DNA from: Buttiauxella agrestis
GTDB taxonomy: Bacteria > Pseudomonadota > Gammaproteobacteria > Enterobacterales > Enterobacteriaceae
DNA length: 64,000 nucleotides
Direction: 5' to 3'
Assembly (NCBI RefSeq): GCF_900446255.1
Contig: NZ_UIGI01000001.1
Coordinates: 3,250,763-3,314,762, forward strand
Shown here: piece after piece, positions 1 to 7,570 of the stretch
How the letters are laid out: every line of letters starts with the position of its first letter
Numbering within the stretch: the first letter of the stretch is position 1
Notes under the pieces: model-generated
The model's input: the letters and a program-made list of their open reading frames with translations, nothing else
Database searches by the model: none
What the model was told of the DNA's origin: nothing
Position numbers and translations under genes: made by a program

Positions 1-1325
1 ATATCCTGAAATTCATCAACTAAAATATGCTTCCACGGACTGATAAATCGCCCTTTTTCCAGCACATTAATGGCCTGATGAATCAGCCCTGAGAAATCGA
101 CAGCCTCTTCGGCTTTCAGTGCCGTCTTCCAGGTTTTTAATAACGGGGCCATTAGCTTGACGCGTTTAGCAAAGAGATCGCGAATGTCTTCCGGCGCTGA
201 GGCAATCATGTCAGCCTGCGAGCCGCCGTGCATTCGCATAAGGCCAAGCCAACGATCTAATCGACTGGCCAGACGTTTCGCCAGGCGCTCGTCTTTCCAG
301 TATTCGCCTTCCGGCACGTCCCATTGCAACTCGTCTCGCAACCATTCACGCCAGCCTTTCGCCTGTGCTTTTTTCTCCCGACATTGCTGCTGCCAGCTTT
401 CAATCAGTAATTGGTGGCGTGCGTTGGTATCGGATTCAAGCTCGCTGACGCGCGGCGCTTTTTTGCTGCCTTGTTGGATAATATGCAACGCCAGAGCATG
501 GAAGGTACGAGCTGAAATCGCGTCGGTATGGAGGCGTTCAGCGATACGCTCGTCCATCTCCTGAGCGGCTTTGCGACCAAAAGCCAACAACAAAATTTGA
601 TCTTCGCTGGCCTCGCCACGTTGCAGTAACCAACCCGCACGAGCCACCAGCACCGACGTTTTGCCACTCCCGGCTCCTGCTAACACCAAAAGTGAGTCTT
701 CGCCGTTGACCACGGCGCGTGCCTGAGAAAGATTAAGCGGTGAGCTTTCGATTTTCTGGAAAAAATCAGCATGCTTTTCAAGCATATGATTGGTATAAGC
801 GGTATTGCGCTGATGGCGGCGAGTCTCACCTTGTTCAAGCCAGGCTTTGCAATGCATCCACAATTCGCGGCAATTATCGAAATCCTCCAGCCTTGCCTGC
901 GGGAGCGGCAATGCAGAAAAAGCGGCGCGTACATTTTGCTGCAATGCCTGCATATCGCTGCGTTTGAACCATTTTTCCTGCTGGATGCGGCGCGTAATCT
1001 CGGCATACTGCTGTTGAAGCACCTGCGCCGCGACTTCACTCATCTCGATACTCCAGCTCTGCCACAACTGATCAAGATGATGATAAAAGCGCTGGGTTTC
1101 ATTCCATTCTGTACCATGCAAACGCACAACTTTGTCATCTGGAAGCACAAATTCCAGCTCGCCCCAGACCAGACCGCGCTTGCAATTGATGGCAATTAAC
1201 TGATTGAATGGAATAAGGTATTCGTGACGTTCTCCTTTCACCTCTACACCCGCAGCCAGTAATTTCACACGATTGTAGGGGTGCTGTGCTAAATGTTTGC
1301 CAAGAGAGGTCGCTTTTAATTCCAT
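1..1325 (-). CDS. helD: DNA helicase IV, 3' end outside window
   Basis: Superfamily 1 DNA helicase (UvrD/Rep-like), an ATP-dependent 3'-5' helicase linked to recombination. The reading frame starts at the ATG whose complement is 1323-1325 and stays open to the window edge, giving 441 codons; the E. coli protein is about 684 residues, so roughly a third is missing only because the window ends. The Walker A motif GAGSGKT is at residues 217-223, and the Walker B/motif II DEFQD lies in the last visible codons (17-3). The residues before Walker A match the HelD-specific N-terminal region. It is divergent from yccF, as in E. coli. The truncation is an artefact of the window, not a pseudogene. Confidence 0.95.
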   Translation of the reverse strand, partial: MELKATSLGKHLAQHPYNRVKLLAAGVEVKGERHEYLIPFNQLIAINCKRGLVWGELEFVLPDDKVVRLHGTEWNETQRFYHHLDQLWQSWSIEMSEVAAQVLQQQYAEITRRIQQEKWFKRSDMQALQQNVRAAFSALPLPQARLEDFDNCRELWMHCKAWLEQGETRRHQRNTAYTNHMLEKHADFFQKIESSPLNLSQARAVVNGEDSLLVLAGAGSGKTSVLVARAGWLLQRGEASEDQILLLAFGRKAAQEMDERIAERLHTDAISARTFHALALHIIQQGSKKAPRVSELESDTNARHQLLIESWQQQCREKKAQAKGWREWLRDELQWDVPEGEYWKDERLAKRLASRLDRWLGLMRMHGGSQADMIASAPEDIRDLFAKRVKLMAPLLKTWKTALKAEEAVDFSGLIHQAINVLEKGRFISPWKHILVDEFQD

Positions 1326-1412
1326 TACGCTTTGCCTGATCCAGAATGGTGAATGTGGTTAAGTTTACCCGGCGAAGGAATGACGCTCCAGAGTAAAAAC
1401 GCGTTACAATTG

Positions 1413-1441
1413 TTGTGGTTATTAATTTGTCCAACTATACC
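1413..1441 (+). promoter_or_regulatory. candidate yccF promoter
   Basis: TTGTGG at 1413-1418 and TATACC at 1436-1441 are separated by 17 bp and lie about 20 bp upstream of the yccF start codon. The match to sigma-70 is moderate and is inferred by eye only. Confidence 0.35.
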
Positions 1442-1460
1442 AGTTACAGTAAGAGTGATT

Positions 1461-1907
1461 ATGCGTACAGTCCTTAATGTGTTGAACTTTGTACTCGGCG
1501 GTTTTCTGACCACCCTATCCTGGTTGCTGGCCACTCTGGTCAGTATCATTTTTATTTTCACGTTGCCGCTGACACGATCCTGCTGGGAGATTACTAAACT
1601 CTCTTTCGTACCGTACGGTAACGAAGCCATTCATGTTGATGAACTTAACCCTCAGGGTAAAAGTGCCGTCATGAATACCGGTGGTACATTGCTGAATATC
1701 ATCTGGCTGATATTTTTCGGCTGGTGGCTCTGCGTGCTTCATATCACCACCGGTATCGCCCAGTGCATCACCATTATCGGTATTCCTGTGGGGATCGCTA
1801 ATTTCAAAATCGCTGTGATCGCGCTTTGGCCTGTGGGCCGCCGTGTCGTTTCTGTCGAAGTCGCACAGGCTGCGCGTGAAGCAAACGCCCGCCGTCGTTT
1901 CCAGTAA
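1461..1907 (+). CDS. yccF: YccF family inner-membrane protein
   Basis: A 148-residue membrane protein of the YccF (DUF307) family with no firmly established function. The ATG at 1461 was chosen over a longer frame starting at 1353 because the protein then begins MRTVLNVLNFVLGG, as in E. coli, and has the family length. Hydrophobic segments lie at about residues 10-40 and 75-115, and a basic tail ends NARRRFQ. It is followed after 24 bp by yccS, so the two are probably cotranscribed. Confidence 0.93.
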   Translation: MRTVLNVLNFVLGGFLTTLSWLLATLVSIIFIFTLPLTRSCWEITKLSFVPYGNEAIHVDELNPQGKSAVMNTGGTLLNIIWLIFFGWWLCVLHITTGIAQCITIIGIPVGIANFKIAVIALWPVGRRVVSVEVAQAAREANARRRFQ

Positions 1908-1931
1908 ATTTGACAAATTTAGTGAGTATTA

Positions 1932-4067
1932 ATGCTTAGTCCAATTCTGCGTCGCTACACCTGGAATAGCGCCTGGCTGTATAACTTGCGCATCTTTATT
2001 GCGCTGACGGGCACGGCTGCTCTGCCATGGTGGTTAGGTGAAGTTAAGCTCACTATTCCACTGACCCTGGGTGTGGTTGCCGCGGCCCTTGCCGATTTAG
2101 ATGACCGGCTGGCCGGGCGCTTGCGAAACCTTCTGATAACCCTGGTCAGTTTCTTTATTGCTTCGGCTTCTGTGGAATTGCTGTACCCGTGGCCGCTGCT
2201 GTTTGGCATTGGATTAATGATTTCCACCAGCGGATTTATTCTGCTGGGCGGTTTAGGCCAGCGTTATGCCACCATCGCCTTTGGCGCGCTGCTCATTGCC
2301 ATCTATACCATGTTGGGTATTTCTTTATACGACCACTGGTATCAACAACCGATTCTGCTGCTGGCAGGTGCAATCTGGTACAACTTTCTGACTCTGGCAG
2401 GCCATCTGATTTTCCCCATTCGCCCGCTGCAAGATAACCTGGCACGTTGTTATGAAAGCCTCGCTCGTTATCTGGAAGTTAAAGCTACGCTTTTTGACCC
2501 CGATATCGAAGAAGAAAGCCAGGCTCCGATGCTTGAGCTTGCCATGGCTAACAGCCAGTTGGTGACAACGTTAAATCAGACGAAAGGTTCATTATTGACG
2601 CGTTTGCGTGGCGATCGTGGTCAGCGCGGCACACGCCGCACACTGCACTACTATTTTGTCGCCCAGGATATTCACGAACGCGCAAGCTCATCACATATTC
2701 AATACCAGGCGCTGCGCGACAAATTCCGCTACAGCGATATTATGTTCCGCTTTCAACGCCTGCTATCCCTGCAATCTCAAGCCTGTTTGCAGCTCTCGCG
2801 CTCTGTTTTACTGCGGGTGAAATACCAACACGACCCACGCTTTGAGCGTGCATTTACGCATCTGGACGCTGCGATTGAAAGGCTGAAAACTGACCCAGCG
2901 CTGGCGAGCGAATTAAAAGCACTGGGTTATCTGGTGAGTAACTTGCGCGCAATTGACGCTCAACTGGCGACGATTGAGTCTGAGCAGGCGCTGGCAGCAC
3001 CGGAAAATAATATCGAAAACCGCCTGCTTGATGACCGTTTGACCGGCTTTGGTGATATGTGGCAACGGTTGAAGCGCAATCTGACACCGGAGTCTGCTTT
3101 ATTCCGCCATGCGGTACGCATGTCTGTGGTGCTGTGCGTCGGCTACGCGTTTATTCAGTTTACCGGGCTAAAACATGGTTACTGGATACTTCTGACCAGC
3201 CTGTTTGTTTGCCAGCCCAACTACAGTGCCACTCGTCGCCGCTTAGCGCTTCGTATAATTGGCACGTTAGTCGGCGTGGCAGTCGGTTTACCGGTTCTCT
3301 ATTTTGTGCCGTCACTGGAAGGGCAACTGGTTTTAATTGTTATCACCGGCGTGCTGTTTTTTGCCTTCCGCAACGTGCAATACGCTCACGCCACTATGTT
3401 CATCACATTGCTGGTGTTGCTGTGTTTCAACCTGTTGGGTGAAGGTTTTGAAGTCGCCATGCCGCGAATTTTCGACACCCTTTTGGGATGTGGGATTGCA
3501 TGGGCGGCGGTGAGTTTCATCTGGCCGGACTGGCGATTCCGTCGGCTGCCATTAGTGGTAGAACGGGCATTCAATGCCAATTGCCGCTATCTGGATGCCA
3601 TTCTCGAGCAATATCATCAAGGTCGTGATAACCGACTGGAGTATCGTATTGCGCGCCGGGATGCACACAACAAGGATGCGGAGCTGGCATCTGTGGTATC
3701 GAATATGTCCTCAGAGCCAAGAGTCACGCCGGAAGCACGGGAAACGGCATTCCGCTTATTGTGCCTCAATCATACATTTAACAGTTATATCTCGGCGTTG
3801 GGCGCACACCGCGAAATGCTGACCAATGAAGATATTTTGTTGCTGCTTGATGATGCCGTTTGTTACGTCGATGATGCCCTGCATCATCTGCCTGCCGATG
3901 AAGAACGCGTTCAAAAAGCCTTACAGGGACTGTCAGAGCGGATAACTTCACTGGAGCCGCAACCAGAGACCAAAGAGCCATTAGTCCTTCAGCAAATTGG
4001 CCTGTTGGTTGCACTTTTACCAGAAATCTCGCGCCTCCAGCAGCTTGTCACGCAGCAGTACGATTAA
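1932..4067 (+). CDS. yccS: YccS FUSC-family inner-membrane protein
   Basis: A 711-residue membrane protein of the YccS/YhfK (FUSC) family, related to the aromatic-acid exporter AaeB. Its function is unproven. The protein has two hydrophobic blocks, about residues 15-150 and 395-520, each followed by a long soluble region, which is the duplicated layout of this family. The second block contains the conserved stretch around LTSLFVCQPNYSATRRR. E. coli YccS is about 717 residues, so this is full length. The stop codon overlaps the sxy stop on the opposite strand by a shared TTAA (4064-4067). Confidence 0.93.
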   Translation: MLSPILRRYTWNSAWLYNLRIFIALTGTAALPWWLGEVKLTIPLTLGVVAAALADLDDRLAGRLRNLLITLVSFFIASASVELLYPWPLLFGIGLMISTSGFILLGGLGQRYATIAFGALLIAIYTMLGISLYDHWYQQPILLLAGAIWYNFLTLAGHLIFPIRPLQDNLARCYESLARYLEVKATLFDPDIEEESQAPMLELAMANSQLVTTLNQTKGSLLTRLRGDRGQRGTRRTLHYYFVAQDIHERASSSHIQYQALRDKFRYSDIMFRFQRLLSLQSQACLQLSRSVLLRVKYQHDPRFERAFTHLDAAIERLKTDPALASELKALGYLVSNLRAIDAQLATIESEQALAAPENNIENRLLDDRLTGFGDMWQRLKRNLTPESALFRHAVRMSVVLCVGYAFIQFTGLKHGYWILLTSLFVCQPNYSATRRRLALRIIGTLVGVAVGLPVLYFVPSLEGQLVLIVITGVLFFAFRNVQYAHATMFITLLVLLCFNLLGEGFEVAMPRIFDTLLGCGIAWAAVSFIWPDWRFRRLPLVVERAFNANCRYLDAILEQYHQGRDNRLEYRIARRDAHNKDAELASVVSNMSSEPRVTPEARETAFRLLCLNHTFNSYISALGAHREMLTNEDILLLLDDAVCYVDDALHHLPADEERVQKALQGLSERITSLEPQPETKEPLVLQQIGLLVALLPEISRLQQLVTQQYD

Positions 4068-4678
4068 CCCGCATGCCGTTGTTCGTATAGCTGCCCCCAC
4101 TCAACTAACTCCTGGCGCGTCGTCGCCGGGAGTGCTGCTTCATGAATACCGCAAATCGCCCCTGCCAGCGCCAGTAAGACTCTGACTCCCAGCTCCTTAT
4201 TCACGCTCCTCAACTTTATCCATGACCGCTTTGCACCGTAAGCATGCAGCGTTCTGACATCCGCAATACCGGCTTCCCACAGCATCATCTCCAGACTGTG
4301 GGTTAAATTCGGGAGATCTTTGAGTCGTTGCTGAGATTTATGGCGGGATTTTTCACGACGGGCGCTAAATAGTGCATCCGTTGATAGTTTTAATAGCGTT
4401 TCTTGATCGTTCCATAACCCTTCATCAACACGGAAGTAGTTAAGTTCAATCGTCCGCCCACGTTTGTTATAGAGCAATGGCGCTGCCGCCCTCTTGACAA
4501 AATAAACCTCGGTCTGCTCACACGCTCTTAAGTAAAGTTCCCCTTCAGAAACCATGGCAAACACGACATTATCGACCGTCAGACTATAGCCTCCAAACAA
4601 TGAGCGATGGCTGATATCCCCTAGCGGGGATAAGCATTCTTTCGATTGATGAATCCTTGTATAAGATCGCTTTTTCAT
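4064..4678 (-). CDS. sxy: Sxy/TfoX competence regulator
   Basis: TfoX/Sxy protein, a coactivator that works with CRP at CRP-S promoters of competence genes in gamma-proteobacteria. The 204-residue product has the TfoX N-terminal domain (RSLFGGYSLTVDNVVFAMVS, about residues 25-44) and the C-terminal domain (LKDLPNLTHSLEMMLWEAGI and onward). The ATG at 4678 (MKKRSYTR) aligns with the E. coli start. An in-frame ATG at 4714 would add 12 residues but has no family support. The sequence is clearly less conserved than its neighbours, which is usual for this gene. In E. coli, sxy is controlled by CRP and by a structured leader; a hairpin is visible here too, at 4723-4740. Confidence 0.9.
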   Translation of the reverse strand: MKKRSYTRIHQSKECLSPLGDISHRSLFGGYSLTVDNVVFAMVSEGELYLRACEQTEVYFVKRAAAPLLYNKRGRTIELNYFRVDEGLWNDQETLLKLSTDALFSARREKSRHKSQQRLKDLPNLTHSLEMMLWEAGIADVRTLHAYGAKRSWIKLRSVNKELGVRVLLALAGAICGIHEAALPATTRQELVEWGQLYEQRHAG

Positions 4679-4722
4679 GAATATATCCTTAAATATCATG
4701 CTATAACACATCACTACGGCTT

Positions 4723-4740
4723 GTTACTGTTTCCAGTAAC
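4723..4740 (-). promoter_or_regulatory. hairpin in sxy leader
   Basis: On the sxy strand, GTTACTG (4740-4734) and CAGTAAC (4729-4723) form a perfect 7-bp stem closed by a GAAA tetraloop, 45-62 nt upstream of the start codon. No T-run follows, so this is not a terminator. In E. coli the sxy leader folds and limits translation; a similar role here is inferred. Confidence 0.45.
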
Positions 4741-4857
4741 ACGAAAATAGGTAACCTCATGACAGACGGCAATCACATTTTCGCATTCCGCAGATTTACG
4801 TGATGAAATTGCGATATGCTTTCCGAAATTTAGATTGATCTTTGGCCTGACAGGCAT

Positions 4858-4877
4858 TACTGTATATTCATACAGTA
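4858..4877 (+). promoter_or_regulatory. LexA operator (SOS box) of sulA
   Basis: TACTGTATATTCATACAGTA is a 20-bp match to the LexA consensus (CTGT-N8-ACAG with T/A flanks), lying 21 bp upstream of the sulA ATG. It predicts tight SOS control of sulA. Confidence 0.95.
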
Positions 4878-4898
4878 ACCCATCAGGCGGGATTAACT

Positions 4899-5408
4899 AT
4901 GCAATCACATAACGTTCTAACTCACGTTGCCCCTCTTTCTTCTTCTGCGTCTTCTTTGACTCAGTCATCAGCAGGTAACAATACTAAAGGGTTGATAAGT
5001 GAAGTGATCTATAGCGAAGATCAGCCATGGGTTACGCAACTGGTTCTGTTGCCCCTGCTCCAGCAACTGGGTCAGCAGTCACGTTGGCAGCTTTGGCTAA
5101 CGCCACAGCAAAAATTGAGTCGTCAATGGGTTAAATCGGCAGGTCTGCCACTTACAAAAGTCATGCAGGTGAGCCAGTTAGATCCACTTTTCACCGTAGA
5201 TGCTATGGTAAAAGCATTGCAGACTGGAAATTACAGCGTGGTCATCGGTTGGTTGCCTAAAGAATTAACAGATGAAGAACATTTGCAGCTGTCATCCGCA
5301 GCAGAAATGGGCAATGCAATCGGCTTCATAATGCGTCCGATGCACACCTCCAAAACAGGGTGTCGACCACGAACTGGCCTAAAAATTCATTCTAGTTTGT
5401 ATCATTAA
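4899..5408 (+). CDS. sulA: SOS cell-division inhibitor SulA
   Basis: SulA binds FtsZ and stops septation during the SOS response; it is a classic substrate of Lon protease. The protein has 169 residues, identical in length to E. coli. The core is strongly conserved ([20 protein letters not shown], then GLPLTKVMQ and [10 protein letters not shown]), while the first 30 residues are a variable Ser-rich segment. The last residues, [10 protein letters not shown], keep the C-terminal His-ending tag recognised by Lon. Its promoter carries a near-ideal LexA box. It lies between sxy (divergent) and ompA, as in other enterics. Confidence 0.96.
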   Translation: MQSHNVLTHVAPLSSSASSLTQSSAGNNTKGLISEVIYSEDQPWVTQLVLLPLLQQLGQQSRWQLWLTPQQKLSRQWVKSAGLPLTKVMQVSQLDPLFTVDAMVKALQTGNYSVVIGWLPKELTDEEHLQLSSAAEMGNAIGFIMRPMHTSKTGCRPRTGLKIHSSLYH

Positions 5409-5596
5409 GTAAATTTAAGAGAAATCCTGGAACTTTTCTTCAGCTCCTGACAAATCTTTGTGATTCATAGTGGAACCGCGTCTCAAGCCGCTTGTAGCGG
5501 CATTCTCCAGAAATCTTTGAGTATAAAATCTGCGCGAAGTTGTTAGAAAATGTGTACACAAGTCGTTTTTTTTCATATGCCTGACGGACATCACAC
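5409..5596 (+). other. sulA-ompA intergenic, no gene seen
   Basis: There is no convincing open reading frame here. Visible structures are a short stem-loop GCCGCT-TGT-AGCGGC at 5487-5501 without a following T-run, and a 10-bp palindrome TGTGTACACA at 5551-5560 about 40 bp upstream of the ompA -35 element. Neither is assigned a factor. Confidence 0.5.
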
Positions 5597-5624
5597 TTGT
5601 AAGTTTTCAACTACGTTGTAGACT
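5597..5624 (+). promoter_or_regulatory. ompA promoter
   Basis: TTGTAA (5597-5602) and TAGACT (5619-5624) are spaced 16 bp apart. They lie just upstream of CGCCAGGG, which in E. coli marks the ompA transcript start. Start is expected near 5632. Confidence 0.75.
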
Positions 5625-5631
5625 TTAGCTC

Positions 5632-5768
5632 GCCAGGGTTGCTCTTCCATAACACCGATTGATCGGTAGAGTAACAAGTGAGCATAAACTCGGGCGAAGG
5701 ATTTAACCCTGGGCTTTAGAGCGATTTTAAAGCTCATGGCCTTTTTGGATGATAATGAGGCGCAAAAA
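5632..5768 (+). promoter_or_regulatory. long ompA 5' leader
   Basis: About 137 nt of untranslated leader, compared with 133 nt in E. coli. It retains conserved blocks (ATCGGTAGAG, GAAGGATTTAACC) and the end GATGATAATGAGGCG before the start codon. In E. coli this leader stabilises the mRNA, and the ribosome-binding part is the target of the small RNA MicA; those roles are inferred here. Confidence 0.75.
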
Positions 5769-6845
5769 ATGAAAAAGACAGCTATCGCGATTGCAGTGGC
5801 ACTGGCTGGCTTCGCTACCGTAGCGCAGGCCGCACCGAAAGATAACACCTGGTATGCAGGTGGTAAGTTGGGTTGGTCCCAGTTCCATGACACCGGTTTC
5901 TACGGAAACGGCTATCAGAACAACAATGGCTCAACTCACAACAGCCAACTGGGTGCTGGTGCGTTCGGTGGTTACCAGGTTAACCCGTACGTTGGTCTTG
6001 AAATGGGTTATGACTGGTTGGGCCGTATGGCTTACACCGGCAGCGTGAATAACGGTGCTTTCAAAGCGCAAGGCGTTCAACTGGCTGCTAAACTGAGCTA
6101 CCCAATCACTGACGAACTGGATATCTACACTCGTCTGGGTGGTATGGTATGGCGTGCAGACTCTAAAGGTAACTACAACACTGGTGCTGGTACGACTCGC
6201 CTGAGCGACCACGATACTGGTGTTTCTCCACTGGCAGCTGTTGGTGTTGAATACGCAATCACTCGTGATATCGCAACTCGTCTGGATTACCAGTGGGTTA
6301 GCAACATCGGTGACGCACAAACAGTTGGTACTCGTCCAGACAACGGCATGCTGAGCCTGGGTGTTTCTTACCGTTTCGGTCAGTACGATGCAGCTCCAGT
6401 TGTAGCTCCAGCTCCAGCTCCAGCTCCAGAAGTACAGACCAAGCACTTCACCCTGAAGTCTGACGTTCTGTTCAACTTCAACAAAGCAACTCTGAAGCCA
6501 GAAGGTCAGCAAGCTCTGGATCAGCTGTATACTCAGCTGAGCAACCTTGATCCGAAAGATGGTTCAGTAGTTGTTCTGGGCTTCACAGACCGTATCGGTT
6601 CTGATGAATACAACCAGAAACTGTCTGACAAACGTGCACAGTCTGTTGTTGATTACCTGATCTCTAAAGGTATCCCAGCTAACAAGATCTCCCCACGCGG
6701 TATGGGCGAATCTAACCCAGTTACTGGCAACACCTGTGATAACGTAGCTCCTAAAGCTAAACTGATTGATTGCCTGGCTCCAGATCGTCGCGTTGAGATC
6801 GAAGTTAAAGGTATCAAAGACGTTGTAACTCAGCCTGCGGCATAA
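5769..6845 (+). CDS. ompA: outer membrane protein A
   Basis: Major outer-membrane protein that tethers the envelope to peptidoglycan. The ATG at 5769 ([14 protein letters not shown]) gives a 358-residue precursor with a 21-residue signal peptide cleaved after AQA. An in-frame ATG at 5736 would put 11 residues before the signal peptide and is rejected as the start. An eight-stranded beta-barrel spans about residues 22-200, followed by a Pro-Ala hinge (APAPAPAPE) and an OmpA/MotB peptidoglycan-binding domain ([21 protein letters not shown]). The disulphide pair appears as [15 protein letters not shown]. It is about 12 residues longer than in E. coli, mostly in surface loops. An intrinsic terminator follows. 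Confidence 0.97.
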   Translation: MKKTAIAIAVALAGFATVAQAAPKDNTWYAGGKLGWSQFHDTGFYGNGYQNNNGSTHNSQLGAGAFGGYQVNPYVGLEMGYDWLGRMAYTGSVNNGAFKAQGVQLAAKLSYPITDELDIYTRLGGMVWRADSKGNYNTGAGTTRLSDHDTGVSPLAAVGVEYAITRDIATRLDYQWVSNIGDAQTVGTRPDNGMLSLGVSYRFGQYDAAPVVAPAPAPAPEVQTKHFTLKSDVLFNFNKATLKPEGQQALDQLYTQLSNLDPKDGSVVVLGFTDRIGSDEYNQKLSDKRAQSVVDYLISKGIPANKISPRGMGESNPVTGNTCDNVAPKAKLIDCLAPDRRVEIEVKGIKDVVTQPAA

Positions 6846-6856
6846 GTTACCGTTAT

Positions 6857-6887
6857 AAAAAAACCCCGCTTCGGCGGGGTTTTTTGT
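6857..6887 (+). terminator. ompA intrinsic terminator
   Basis: CCCCGC (6864-6869), loop TTCG, GCGGGG (6874-6879), flanked by an A-run on the left and a T-run on the right. The symmetric A/T flanks could serve convergent matP too. Confidence 0.93.
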
Positions 6888-6942
6888 TTCTGAATTCTAA
6901 GTAATCAGGAAATAGAGAAATACAGCGTCACGACAACTGCGC

Positions 6943-7395
6943 TTACTCTTTGCCCAGCAATGCCTGCAGATCTTGTTTAAGCGATGACATCTGATTGGCG
7001 TATTGTTCTTTACGCTCCGCATCTTCAATCAACTGCACAATCGTTTCCGAGAGCGTGCCCCCTCTTCGATGAGCAAGCCCTGCTAAACGCTGCCAGACCA
7101 GGTATTCCAGATCGATAGATTTTTTACGCGTATGCTGATGCTCAGCATTAAAGTGCCGTTTACGACGCGCACGGATGGTTTGCTTCATGCGGTTGTGAAG
7201 TTCTGGATTCATATGCTGCTCTATCCAGCTCAACACACGCACCGGTTCATTTTCTAAGCGTAACAACTCATCAACAGCTTCTTTCGCTGCACTCGCCTCG
7301 ATATAACGTGTGATTAGCTCGCCTTCGCGGTGTTTTTTAACCAGATACTTCCACTTCCAGCCGCTCTCGAGATTTTCCAACTGTTGATATTTCAT
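6943..7395 (-). CDS. matP: macrodomain Ter protein MatP
   Basis: MatP binds matS sites and organises the terminus macrodomain, linking it to the divisome through ZapB. The 150-residue length equals the E. coli protein. It has the N-terminal helical bundle ([20 protein letters not shown]), a basic ribbon-helix-helix region (about 85-125, [20 protein letters not shown]) and a C-terminal coiled coil (about 125-150). The gene is convergent with ompA and divergent from lonH. I saw no sequence fitting GTGACRNYGTCAC in the window by eye, so the gene is not itself marked by a nearby site. Confidence 0.95.
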   Translation of the reverse strand: MKYQQLENLESGWKWKYLVKKHREGELITRYIEASAAKEAVDELLRLENEPVRVLSWIEQHMNPELHNRMKQTIRARRKRHFNAEHQHTRKKSIDLEYLVWQRLAGLAHRRGGTLSETIVQLIEDAERKEQYANQMSSLKQDLQALLGKE

Positions 7396-7570
7396 TGTTG
7401 TCTCAGTGTGACCGTGTAACTCACTTCAGAATAACAGTTTTTTTTATTTTCGCTTACCTGAAAAATGAAAGCTGTGAGCTAAGTAAACTTGCCGCTCTGC
7501 ATAAACCGTGTGCTGCCCTGGCTATTCTTGTATAATCGCGCCTTTGACATCTAATTAATAAATAGCGACT

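Noticed and set aside
771-1199. 142-residue plus-strand open frame inside helD
   Set aside because: It is a shadow; the minus strand encodes intact HelD in another phase.
1-1325. helD as a truncated pseudogene
   Set aside because: The frame is open to the window edge with intact helicase motifs; the missing part lies outside the window.
5931-6512. 193-residue minus-strand open frame inside ompA
   Set aside because: Ser/Thr/Val-rich antisense shadow of the codon-biased ompA; no homologue recognised.
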